Below are positions 43,401 through 56,600 of a stretch of DNA of 64,000 bases, one piece after another. Under the pieces are notes generated by a model that worked only from the letters and a program-made list of their open reading frames with translations, did no database searches and was not told the origin of the DNA. Source of the DNA: Azolla caroliniana (lineage: Eukaryota > Polypodiophyta); NCBI GenBank assembly GCA_043228905.1, contig JBHGNT010000006.1, forward strand, positions 19,406,001-19,470,000, given 5' to 3'. The first letter of the stretch is position 1. Every line of letters starts with the position of its first letter. A program made the translations under genes and the position numbers.

Positions 43401-46400
43401 ATTACTCAGTAAATATAAAAGTAAATAAGATAAAAAGAGATGAGGGAATCTGGTTTTTGGCACATGTGAAATTCTCAAGTTAGATAAGTTGTAACTTTTG
43501 TCTTCAAAAGGTCTCTAGCATAGGTCGATCCAGAATGGAGAGGTCTCTGAAGCGAGGGAAGCACTTGCGATGGTGGGAGATAATGGCCTTTATTTGTCGA
43601 TGACAAGGGTGCTGAGGTCGTGGTTCATGGGGCTGGGGCCTACGTGCACGACAAATTGCTATTGCCCGATCTATTGTAACCCCTTTGTTATGTCCTGGTC
43701 GGGAGGCCATTTGTGCATCTCTTGATTAACTTGTAGCATTAGTAGGAGTGATGGGGCTAAAGAAAGTTGTGATTGTTCTTTTTGGATGAGTTCTAGCAAG
43801 AAAAGTCCTAGGCACTGTTGGTCCTCATATTCCATTACCTTGTGTAGCGGGCCAAAGCCTTGTTTAAAGAGTCAATGGTATTTCCCTCTGATTTCATAAT
43901 AGACACTACAGTGACAAACATAGTGTTCTTTAGATTCCACTCCTCGATGACACAATCGGTAAATTCTTTCTTCTAGAGGTATTCATGTATATTTGCCTAC
44001 CTCAATCTCTAATTGATGTGATGAAGTTTGCAACTACCCTATCACACTGCGCAATGCATAGGATAGATGTATGTCCATATAAGGTGGCCTGATGATGAAT
44101 CCATCCTCCGATATGTGTAAGAAGTGTGTTGTAGTTGGCCATCTTTGTACCAAGTGATATTTTGGGGCTGATTCATGTTATCTTGTTTTCCAAGTTAATA
44201 ATATTAGTTTGGATCACTCTATTCTTTTCCACTTTGGTCATATTTAGATGGGGAGAGTCCAAACTATATTGGAATGGGGGTGGTGCATTTATACTCATGC
44301 CATGTGACTTGAATCATTGCTGCATTTTAGCATACCAACAAAGAAAGGCCATTATCTCCGGCCATCACAGGTGCTTCCCTCGCATTGGAGACCTCTCCAT
44401 TTTGGATTGACCTATGTTAGAGATATTTAGAAATCAAAATTACAATCTATTTAACTTGAGAATCTTACTTGTACTATAACAAAATTATTTAATCACTTTT
44501 TATCTTATTTACATTTTTACTTAGTAACATTTATTTTTGTTTGTCGTTCGTTAGTAATCTCTTGTTTATTCTTGTAGGCCATTCTGGCCTCTTAAAAAGC
44601 GTTAATATATCTTTCTTTCTTTCTATGTACCATATGCTAATATAAGGATTCATTCCCTATGTCTCTATTTACTCTTTTTTTTTTTTTACTTCGTAAAATT
44701 TATTTTGCTTTGTTGTTCTTAAAGATGAGACAAATCTCAAGATGTAATCTCTTGTTTGGTCTTATAGGCCATTTTGGCCTATTAAAAGATGTCAATATAT
44801 CTTTCTCTATATGTTTGACATCAATGAAGTTGTTTATGGAGAATTTATGGCAGGAGAGGTTGGTCTAAAGTGACAAGCTCAAGAATATCTGTGCTATAAC
44901 TGAAAATGGCAAACACTTTCTAGCCTTGGGAAGTGCATATGGATTTGTGATATCTAATGGATTGTCACAATTGGCCGGATTGGATGCTTTGACATGTTGG
45001 AATCCAAAAGGAGGTGCAAGCACAATCGATTGCCTAATACGGTCTCCATCTCTTATACCTGAAATAAGAGAGTTCACTATATCCTACACCTATTGGTTTG
45101 GCAGTAGATCATGCATATTTACGCTTTGAGGTGAAGGATGGATGCAGAAGGGATGTATATGCTAAGCAGAGTGGGCTGGCTAAGTATCAATTTACTCGCA
45201 AGACAATTGATGTGTATACTTGTGGACTTGCCTCATTAAATACAACATCTCGCCTTGTATTACCTTCTTGAGTTGAGGTAGCCAAAATCTGTAGACTATT
45301 TCACCTTCATCTCCATAAGACATAAAGATTCCTTTCATGAACTTTGCATCTAACTTGTTTCTCAACTCAGGCCTTATATGCACAAACACATCACAGCCAA
45401 AGATGCATAGGTGTTCATATGAAGCCGGTTTGCCGGACCAAACCTCTTCAGGAATGCCACCTTTAAGGACATATGAGGTGACCTATCACAAACATGAACT
45501 GCAGTTTCAAGGCCTAATCCATGAGGGAGATTAGCTGTGGACAACATGCATCTCACCCTCTCATATAAAGGTCTGTTATACCGTTCAACCACACCATTGG
45601 AAGAGGGGCTGCATGGGACTGTTAGCTCCCTCTTAATACCAATATTTTCACAAAATCTGTTAAATTAAGCATTTCAGCTTTCTACTTGTATGGGTGGTCA
45701 CAAATGCATGAAATTTCTTAAATGTAGCGAAGTTTCTTTACTTGCTTACCATATTGGCATTCATTACAAAAATCAAGTTTTGAGCCTTTAGCATCGAACT
45801 TGTCCAAATTACATAGTTTATCAAGGCCTTTTATGCCATAATTCCATACGTGAATGGATTTTAGCCATAGCAATAAACTTGCCCATAAAAAATTTACCGT
45901 GCAAGCAATACAAAGTCCCTTTCTTTGTACCTTTAACAATTAGCCTAGAGCCTTTGATAAGTTTCCATGACCCTTTCTCAAAGAGGGTACTATATCCATG
46001 CATGTCCATTTGTCCAATAGACAATAGGCTTTTCTTGATGCTTGGTACATACCTTACATCATGTAAAACCAGCTCATTAGTACCATCCACAATGAGATGC
46101 ATTATGCCAATACCTTCAATAGAACAAGCATGGTTATTTCCAAGATACACATGTCCATGGCTGCTTGCACGAAAGGTAGTAAAACACTCCTTAATAGGCG
46201 TAATCTGGAATGATGCACCTGAATCCACAATCCAGGTTTGTGACAAGCATCATTCAGCGTAAGCAAGCCATCAATTATATCGCTCTTTGTAATCTGCATA
46301 TCTTGTGCATGAATAAAAAACAGAACCATCATTAACTTCAGCATGATCTGTTGCCATGGTAGCACAAAGAATATCTTTTGCATCTGATGGCTTTCTCATA

Positions 46401-48433
46401 TAATGACACTAGAGGCCATAGGCCTTTCCGTTATCCTTGTCCTTAAAGCTGTTATGTGCTTCATTCTCGTTGTAACATTTCTTCTTGTCACTAGTGTTCT
46501 TCTTTCTTTCTAATTAGCTTTGTAATATTTGCAATTAGGCTTCTTATGATCTTTCCTACCATATTGATAACAAGTCACTTCAGCCTTGCCTTTGCTTTTG
46601 CTCCTATTCCTCTGTAAATTTTCACTTTTCTTTTGTGTTCTTCCTTTAGCCACATTGGCTGAACCCATCAAGTTGCATACACACCAGCTTATGCATGAGA
46701 TGCACTTGATTTATAGGTGTGGTAATTTCACAAGTAGCTTTTAGCTTTTCCCATACCTCAAAAGCATTTGTGAGGCCTTCCAAATCCACTAAGATCTCAT
46801 CGGATACAACCATCTTAATGTAAGTGAGGGCCTTCTTATTTAGTTTCATCGATGCTAAATCTGTCATATCTTCAAAGCTTGATTTCAAGCAATGCTTCTT
46901 CATAATCTTTCAAAAAGAGAATGCCTAGCAGTCTCTCTTTCCATAAATCAAATTCACTACCTTCAAATCACTTGATCTCAAACAAACTTTTGAGATAAGA
47001 GGAGGTAGCAGTCATTTTTGCACGCTGCAGTTAAAAATTCACCAAAAAAAGATAAAACCACTTGCTGTTCTGTGCAGAATCACCTGATGAGACAAAAATT
47101 TGTCGTGATGAAACTCTCTCGCTCTGATACTAGTGAAAGAGAGATGATGTGATGGCGTGGTTAGATTCAAAAGACTATGGGAGTGGTCTGTTGTGTGAGG
47201 AGAGAGAAAGTAGATAAAACTGTGTAGAAAATGGAGAGGAAACCCAAGTCTCTTATCTCATTATGAGTGGGTTGGAACCAATTCTTATTGATAAGTAGCT
47301 TTTAGGTCATTTGGGCATGTTCATACATGGCCAATGATCAAAAGTTATAAAGATAATGTAAATGCCTGTAAGACCCAAATTGGGGCCAAAAATATAGTAA
47401 AGATGTGTCTAGAAAGCTCTCGAAGGGAGCTTTTACATGGAAGGGTCAAAATATACAAAAAGGAGAGTTCTTGGGGCCATTATCCCCAAAATTATGAACT
47501 TGAAAAACAAGATAACATGGATTAGCCCCAAAATATCACTTGGTACAAAGATGACCCACTACAAGATACTTTTTACACACATCGGAGGATGGATTTATCA
47601 TCAGGCCCACTTATATGGACATCCATCCATCCTATGCACTACGCAGTGTGATAGGGCAACCGCGAACTTCATCATATCAGTAGAGATTGAGGTAGGCAGA
47701 TATACACAAATACCCCTAGAAGAAAGAATTTACCAATTGTCTCATCAAGGAGTGGAATTCGAAGAACACTATGTTTGTCACCATGTTTATGAAATCAGAG
47801 GGAGATACCATTGCCTCTTTAAACAAGGGTTTGGCCCACTACGCAAGGTGATGGAATATGAGGATCAACAATGTCTAGGACTTTTCTTGCTAGAACTCGA
47901 GAGACATAGGGAAAAGTTTTTGAAGGACAATTGTACAGCCAAAGAAACTCATCCACAAAGAACAATCACAACTTTCTTTAGCCCTATTACTCCTACTAAT
48001 GCTACAAGTCAGTCAAGGGATACACAGATTGGCTCCCAACCAGGACATAACAAACGGGTTACAATAGATTGGGCAATAGAAATTTGTCATGTATGTAGGG
48101 CCTAACCCCATGGACCTCTACCTCAGCACCCTTGTCATCGATAGATAAAAGCCATTATTTCCCACCATTGCAGGTGATTCCCTCGCTTTGGAGACCTCTC
48201 TACTCTGGATCGACTTATGCTAGAGATCTTTCGAAGAAAAAAGTTATAATATATATAACTTGAGAATCTTACATGTGTCAAAAACCAGATTCTTTAGTCT
48301 CTTTTTATCTTATTTAGTTTTATATTTACTTAGTAATATTTATTTTATTTTGATTTGTTGTTCTCAAAGATGAGACAACATTTAAGATGTAATCTCTTGT
48401 TTGGTCTTATAGACCATTTTGTCCTCTTAAAAG

Positions 48434-48483
<50 letters not shown>

Positions 48484-51400
48484 TTCTTTGTCTGTGGATT
48501 TTCAGTCCCTACTGCACTTCATTCTAGTTAGTCCGCACAAACCTAGAATCGAGATCAATAAGGTCCATGACAACGTCTACTCTATCATTGGCAAGATGAG
48601 TAGGAGGGGTTATCAAATCACTCTGAAGTCTACTTGCAATTTAGCGAACACTTGAGAATGAACAAGTAAACTCTAAACCTCACCCCCAAATACACCCAAA
48701 AAAGACATGAAATGGATGAGAACACAGAACGAACAATTGTATGGAGTCTTCTCCAATAAGTTACAATGGTTCTAACACTTAAAGTGCAAGCTTAAGTTTT
48801 GTTCCTAGTAGTGGAAGTAGATAAGAAGATTAATATTTAAGTTATAGCTTAGGAGGAGATAAAATTAGAAAAAGCTAAAACTCCAGCTCAAGTTCTCTAA
48901 AAGTTAAGAAGAAGGTTAAAAGACATATAGAAGTTGCTTTTACAATGTTTGACCCTTTTCTCACTATACCATTAGCCTCTTTTCCAAATGCCACGCTTGT
49001 TCCTTCTCTTCTGGCTGATATGTCTTCGGTGTTGATTTTTGCAGTATTATCCTTTCTTAGATGATATATACTTGAGAGCTTCAATATATCATTGACACCC
49101 CATCTTTTGAACAATTCCTTGATGTCAGCATCCAACAAGATGAGAAAATTTTACTCTTTTTTGTTTCTTGTATCTTGCATCCACGTTCCATGCAAGTTTT
49201 GGGAATCTGTGATCTGGCATATTCTTCACTTTTGTAATATGCTTGCATACAATGATGTCAGAGAGAAAGAGAGAGCCATGCTTCAAGAGCCATGCTTCAT
49301 CATTTTGATGTCACACCATATTCTGCCAGATAGTGGACTTGACTTACTGACGTCAGATCAAAAAACACTCAAATTTCATTGCTTCCCTTGTAGGTTCATC
49401 CCTCTACTCACCATAATCTGCCAACTAGTCACGTGTGAGGTAGTCAATGATATTAGATCACGACAAAGTCTGTGAGCAACAGATACGTTTCCTTATGAGA
49501 CTAAGATAAGTCATAGAGATTTAGCTCATCATGAATGATCCATGAAGGGGATGCAAAAACTTGCTTCCATCAATTTCACTGTTTGGAACCTGTATATGTC
49601 TGAAAGATATGATGTGTGTCTTATATTAAATTTTCTTGCATTAATATACTCAAAACTCATTGTTAAAACAAATTGATTGTGCAGGGAAGCAATGGGAAGA
49701 ATATTGGCTACAGGACATAGTCGCATTCCAGTATATTCAGGGAGCCCCCAAAATATAATTGGAGTTCTTTTGGTCCGTATGATCCTTGGTTGAAATTGAA
49801 TCAACATCACTTGTATGTAATATATGATTGGCTCGAAGATTTTAATATGGTGGCCATCTTTAGGTTAAAAGTCTTTTGACAGTTCGTGCTGAAGCTGAAA
49901 CCCCTATAAGTGCAATTTCTATAAGGAGAATACCACGGTAAAGTTTGAAAGTACTGATCGCTATATGTTTAACAGATTTCAATAACACTGCGTTTCTTAT
50001 TAATTCATCAACTATGTAGAGTGCCTGCAGATATGCCATTGTATGATATACTGAATGAATTCCAGAAAGGGCAGTCTCACATGGCAGCTGTTGTCAGGAG
50101 TATCTCCAACACACAAAACACCACTGAAGATAATGAAAAGAATGTTTCTGGTTCAAAGGAAGACAAATCAAATGATTCTGATGTAAAAGTTGCATCACAA
50201 ATTATTATTGATATAGAAACGAGAAATGATGATTTACCGGATAGCTCAACAGGAAATCAAGCAGCATCAAGGACTGAATCAATGCAATCTGAAGATGGGG
50301 TAGTTATAGGCATTATTACACTTGAGGATGTTATTGAGGAGCTGCTGCAAGTAAGTTGCTTTATCACATTCATTATTTTGGAATTTACTGGCCCCTTGAA
50401 CCATATGGTTGTGCATTACGCAGGGGGTTTCTAAATATAATGTACTGATACATGTATAGACATCTTTGGGATGCTGTAGCTCTTTAACAGGCGTTTTACC
50501 TTGGTGATATATCATAAAATTAGCAAGACCTAGTGCAACATCTCTCTTCTTTTATGGTGTCATTATTCTTATTTTGATTGTTAGTTTCTGCAATTTGCCT
50601 GTAAATTCTTGAACCCTAGTCTCATAGCATATTCTTAAACCCTAATATTATAGTTCAATCATCCTGCAAATCATCGAGCCCTAAGCTTCTCATGGAGAAT
50701 TATCATCAAATTAGCACGATCCATCTTTTTTTACAGCATCCCTATTATTATCCATTTGAATATCAGTTTTTCCATCTGCATGCACCTGAGCTTATAATGT
50801 ATTTCATGAATGCTTTTAAGAGAGATGAATGATATATTTACTGACAACAAATATACGGGAGAAAATACATTCATTCCTTATGTACATGCTTGTAAGGAGT
50901 TGTTCTTATGCATATTGCGTTCATGAACAATTGCAGGAAGAGATCGTTGATGAGACAGATGAATTTGTGGATGTTCATAAAAGGTATCTTATGATTGAAT
51001 GAAGTCAATTTTCTATTATTTGCAACTTTCATAGTTAAGATTCAAATAGAAACGATAAATTCATAAAGGCCTTAATTCTCTTTAAGTTGTAGAACATACT
51101 TATGCAATGATTCTTTATCTTTTTTGAGAGCAGAATTAGAGTTCCCAAGTTGCCTTCCAGGACTGCATCGGCAGCTCTCATCTTGAGTTTGTCACGGGTG
51201 AGTATCATCTCTTTCTTTTGTCTCTTTTTTTCCTGTTTGTAGGAGTCATGTGTTTTGGGTTATACCACAACAGATGCAAAATTGCAAGAAATCCAATGAG
51301 TGTTGTTTTATGCAACACGAAATAGTTAACAAGATCTCTCTCTTTCTATGCGGATACAAATCCGAGGGGATCTTAGAGAGTTATATGTTGTAATTTGTTA

Positions 51401-53640
51401 TTCACCTGCCTACTCAAGGTTTGTACCTCTCAGAGAATCACCATTTCTACTACTATACATTTATATCATAAGATTTGCTAGTATGGGCGATATAATACTA
51501 TTTGGGATTTCAACTGACATATTAAGGATGAACAAACAACTTTGTTACACGCACAAGGCCATGTCTGGAGAAGATATAGTAGAAGTTGGCGTAGCAAAAT
51601 GAGCTCAAGGTAGGAGCAAAGCAACAAAACATGGCAAACACTTTCTAGCTCATGATAATGTACATGTATTTGTGATATACAACGGTTTATCAAAATGTCC
51701 AAAGCTCCAATGCTTTGACATATTGGAACCCCAACGGAAGTGCAAGACAATCGATTACTTGCTGGTATCGCCATCCTTCTACTAATTATCAGCCCTCCTT
51801 GGGTTGATGCCATGAGTTTTGTCCTGTGTATGCTGACCTGCCACTGAGTATCCTTTGATCTCTTGACTCTTGTAAAGACAGTTTCTACAAGACAATTATA
51901 GTTACATCTACCTGAAAACTTCACTCAAACACATTCTAGCCCTTGGTAATGCACATGGATTTGTGATATACAAGGGTTTGTTTCAATGGCCAAGATTAGA
52001 TACTTTGACATGTTGGAATCCCAAGAGAGGTGAAAGCACATTCAATTATATGATGTGATTTTCGTCCCTTCTACCCAATTATGGGCCCGCCTTGGGTTGA
52101 TGTTGTGAGTTTTGTCCTCTATATGCTGACCTGCCACTGTATATCTTTTGATCGACTTGTTCCTAGGACAAGGAAGTAAAAGAGCATGAAAAATGTACTC
52201 AGACTTGATATTTATATACCACGGTTCTCTAGGACATTCCATCCTCCCCTCCCACACCCATGTGAATCCACATTTTTTACTTCACAAAAGGTGAAAGAAA
52301 GATATATTAACGTCTTTTAAGAGGTCAAAATGGCCGGTAAGACCAAACAAGAGATTACATCTTAAGTGTTGTCTCGTCTTTGAGAACAAGAAATCAAAAT
52401 AAAGTAAATGTTACGATGTAAACATAAAAATAAATAAGATCAAAAGAGACTAAAGAATCTTGTTATTGGCACATGTAAGATTCTTTATATTGTAAATTTT
52501 ATCTTCAAACGATCTCTAGCATAGCTCGATCCAGAATGGATAGGTCTCAGAAGCGAGGGAAGCGCCCAAGATGGGTGTTGAGATCGTGGTCCATGGGCTT
52601 GGGGCTTGGGGCATACATGCATGAAAAATTGCTATTGCCTGATCTATTGTAACCCAAGATCTGGGGTTACAATTTGGAAAGGCCTAAGATTGTGATGAAT
52701 TGGTAGATGATGTAAAAAAGTAGAAGATAGAACAACAATTTACTGAAATATCTAAATGTAGTATTATAGAAACTAAAAAGAATTATGGGTTTAACATATA
52801 GGAGGGATTAAAGAAAGTAGAAGCAGTTCTGCAAAACAAAAGCCCACCATTGAAGAAAATGTATAAGGTACAAGTGCACGTGCATGCACACGCGCTCGCG
52901 CACACACACACACACAATGTGTATAAATGTTATTCAAGATACATAGGATATGTTCTTAAAAGATGTTACGAGCATGATCATAATTTATCTTGTGGTAGTT
53001 TGTACCATAGTATTCTACTCACAAGAATAAAAGTGTGAAGGTTAACTGAGACTGTAAAGAAGGGAGGATTACTTTCAATCCTAGAGATTGAGACAACCCA
53101 TAAGGCCCAGTGTGAACTTGCCTGGGGGTCCTTAGGTCTGGCTAGAAATATGAGGCCTATATATCTTCATTAACACATTATTCAACTACGTCAAGATTGT
53201 GACCTTGTGGTGAACAGACTCTTGTGGCGAGCGCACGCCAATACCAGGTACGACTTGATGCCATGGCAGTTGTATGGGATGTTGACCAAGGCTCAAGTAC
53301 GTCTCGATCCCTTCACTTGGGGGTGGTTGGGTGGATCGACACCCTTCTTTTTCTTTGATCCTGTTTATTATGTATCATAATTCTTTGTCTTATGCTTACA
53401 TTAGGAATAATCTCTAATAAAAGAGCTTTAAATGATGATAGGACAGCTAAGTCATGGCATCATAAAGACCTATTTAATAGCTCAGTGGGAATATTGGGAA
53501 AATTTGGGAAATCTTCCAAAAGGCGCGACAAATTTTCCATGCTTGCACTAAATGAACCAAGAGGGAGCTGATGAGCCCCAATTGCTAAAAGTCATCAAAG
53601 CTAAATTCTTATCACACATGCCCACACCCACACACGCCCA

Positions 53641-53678
<38 letters not shown>

Positions 53679-56600
53679 CTCTCTCTCTCTCTCTCTCTCT
53701 CTTTATTGTATGTGTTGTGGTGACTTAGTAATTGAAGTGTGGTGAGTGTATTCCTATTAGTACTAGTTTACTTGTTTAATATGCCAGGAATACTTACCAT
53801 TATACTACAATGGTTGCATGTTTAACCTTCCTCTCCCTTTCTTGGAGAGGGCCAACGTCCTCACTTGTAGTTTAACCTAATGCAATCAATCTTGTGCTGG
53901 GCATGATTGATCAAATACTATGCTAAATCTGGGTTTGTTGATGATGCCATACAATGTCTTGAGCAGATGAAAAGGTGCAGTGTTAAACCTAATGTCCAGA
54001 CATACAACAACCTCATCAATGCTTTTGTCAAAGAAGGAAAGATCAATCTTGTGCTGGGCATGATTGATCAAATGAAATGTGATGGAATCCAACCCAATGA
54101 GTACGCCCACAACTTCTTAGTTGAAGGGCTATGTAGCTTGGGCCAACTCGACAAGGCAATAGAGCTTGTCCTAGAATCATCAGCAAATGGTATTGTATAT
54201 AATGTCTTGCTGAAAGGGCTTTGCAAAGTGAGAAAAATAGACGAAGCCTATCAAATCATAGAAGAGATGATCTCTCGGGGTCATAATCCAGATGAGTACA
54301 CATATAATACTCTTGTGGTAGGGGCATGTAAGGTTGGGAAACTTGATTTCGCGCTTGGGTTGCGGATTGAAATGATCAGAAGGAAGGTATCACCCTCAAT
54401 TATCACCTATGGGACACTCATTATGTTCCTCTGTAGGCACAAAAGAGGAGAAGAGGCATACCATTTGTTAGGTGAAATGAAGTCAGAAGGGGTTGTGTTA
54501 ACTGAACAAGGGGTTGTGTTAAAAGAAGGAATACAGATTAGACACGAAAACAAAACACCCACTTATTCAAGGTGGAAGACTAAGCAATGGATATCCTGAA
54601 AGGATGCAACACTTGATCTGGTACAACTTGTAAAGAAGTAGAAGATAGAATAACAGTTTTCTGAAATATCTAAAGGTTGAGATAGAAAGAAAGAAAGATA
54701 TATTAACGTCTTTTAAAAGGCCAAAATGGCCTATAAGACCAAATAAGAGATTACATCTTGAGTGTTGTCTCGTCTTTGAGAACAAATCAAAATAAAATAA
54801 ATATTACATAGTAAATATAAAAGTAAATAAGATGAAAACAGAAGAATGAGGGAATTTGGTTTTTGGCACATGTGAGATTCTCAAGTTAGGTATATTGTAG
54901 CTTTTGTCTTCAAAAGATCTCTAGCATAGGTCGATCCAGAATGGAAATGTCTCCGAATTGAAGGAAGCACCTACAATTGAGAAACTAATAAAATTATGGG
55001 GTTTAACACATAGGAGAGATTAAAAAAAGCAGCAGTTTTATGAAACAAAACCTCACCACTTACGAAAATGTACAAGGTAGGAGTGCACACACACACACCT
55101 CATATGTGTGATATTCAAGATACATAGAATATGCTCTTAGAAGAAGAGCTTCAAAGGCTGATGGGACAGCAAAGTCATGGTCTCATAAATACCTATTTAA
55201 TGCTGAGTGAGGATCTTGTCCAAGGATCCCATTCAATGTACAAAATAATCTTTTAGAAGTTGTAGTACAGTTTTAGAAACAAGACTGTACAACTCTTAAC
55301 AAAAATCAGAAAATAGTGTAAATATATAAAAATGATTTTCTAGTTTAATAGAAGAAATCTAAGGGCCTTTAATCCCAACAGGTAAGCATTTTAGTATGCC
55401 AATTACCTTTTGTGCCTCCTTGCGGACAACTCTTTTATAGGGCTATCTAAAGGTTTCCCTACTACATACCATTGTACCGATCTTGAAGAGCATATATTTG
55501 CCAATTGTGCCATTGGGGGTGGAATTGGAAGGACAATATTTTCCATAGTGCTGTTTTCTATGCAATAAGAGGAGAGATGGCGTTGTCTTCTCAAACAACA
55601 TTTTGTCCTCCTCTGCTACATAGTTGGGATCCTTTTTTCTAGAACTCAAGAGACAAGGAAAGAAGTTGTTAGACAAACATAAAACTACAGCAGGTCACTA
55701 AGAAAGAACCATTGCAACTGTCCTTTGCTCCATCACTCACATGACAAGTCAATCGAGGGCTACACAAGTAGGGTCTTGACCACAATACTTTGGAAGGAGT
55801 TACAATAGATAAGGTAATAGCCATTTGTAATGCATGCAGGCCACATCCATTTCGACCATGACCCTGTTACTCTTGTCATCAGTAGATAAAAAGGTCATTA
55901 TCACCTGGCTCTAAAGTTGCTTCTTTTGCTTCTTTGCTTCGAGGATCTCTCTGCCTTGGATTGGCCCATGTTGGAGATATTTTGGAGGCAAAGTTTCAGT
56001 TCATCTATGTTTAGAATGATAAGTGCTTAGCAAGATTCTTTGGTACCTTAGGCATATGCTGTAGTCCTTCTGATTTAGTTACATTGATTTTGGTTTGTGG
56101 TTCAGTCTCATAGACATTTTGGGTTCTTAAGAGAGGAGTCACATGGCACAAGCATAAATGCACTCTATTCTAGAATAGCCTGGATTGCCCCCATCTAAAC
56201 ATGAACAAAGTGGAAAAGAATAGAGTTATCCAAACTAGTAACATGGATCATCCCCACAACATCTCTCTTTCTAGGAAGATGGCCCACTATAAGACACTTT
56301 TTGCACACATTGGGGTATGGAGTCATCATCAGACCCTCTTATATGGACATACATTTATCGCTTGTGTTACACAGTGTGATAGGGCAGCTGTGAATTTCGT
56401 CACATCAGTTAAGAGATTGAGGTAGACAGATATGCATGAATACCTCTAGAAGAAAGAATCTACCAATTGTTCATTAGGGACTGGAATCTAAAGAACACTA
56501 TGTTTGTCACTGTTACAGTGTTTTTTTATGAAATAAGAGGGTGAACTGTGATACCATTGCCTCTTTAAGCAAGGCTTTGGCCCGCTGCACAAGGTAATGG

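Larger units (their letters stand above)
41782..49684. other. Intron 8 of the CNNM gene, retroelement-filled
   Basis: 7.9-kb intron between donor GTGTGT and acceptor TGTGCAG. It holds LINE fragments on both strands (42781-45235 and 47455-48480), an antisense Copia remnant (45190-47360) and a (TA)n run (48438-48477). 41825-42780 and 48481-49680 contain nothing I recognise. Confidence 0.85.

Noticed and set aside
45879-46262. 127-codon plus-strand frame
   Set aside because: It is the shadow of the antisense Copia protease at 46246-45821.
53907-54599. Functional PPR gene
   Set aside because: No ATG at the start of the frame, too few repeats, no organelle-targeting region, and an internal duplication at the left edge; it is treated as a fragment.
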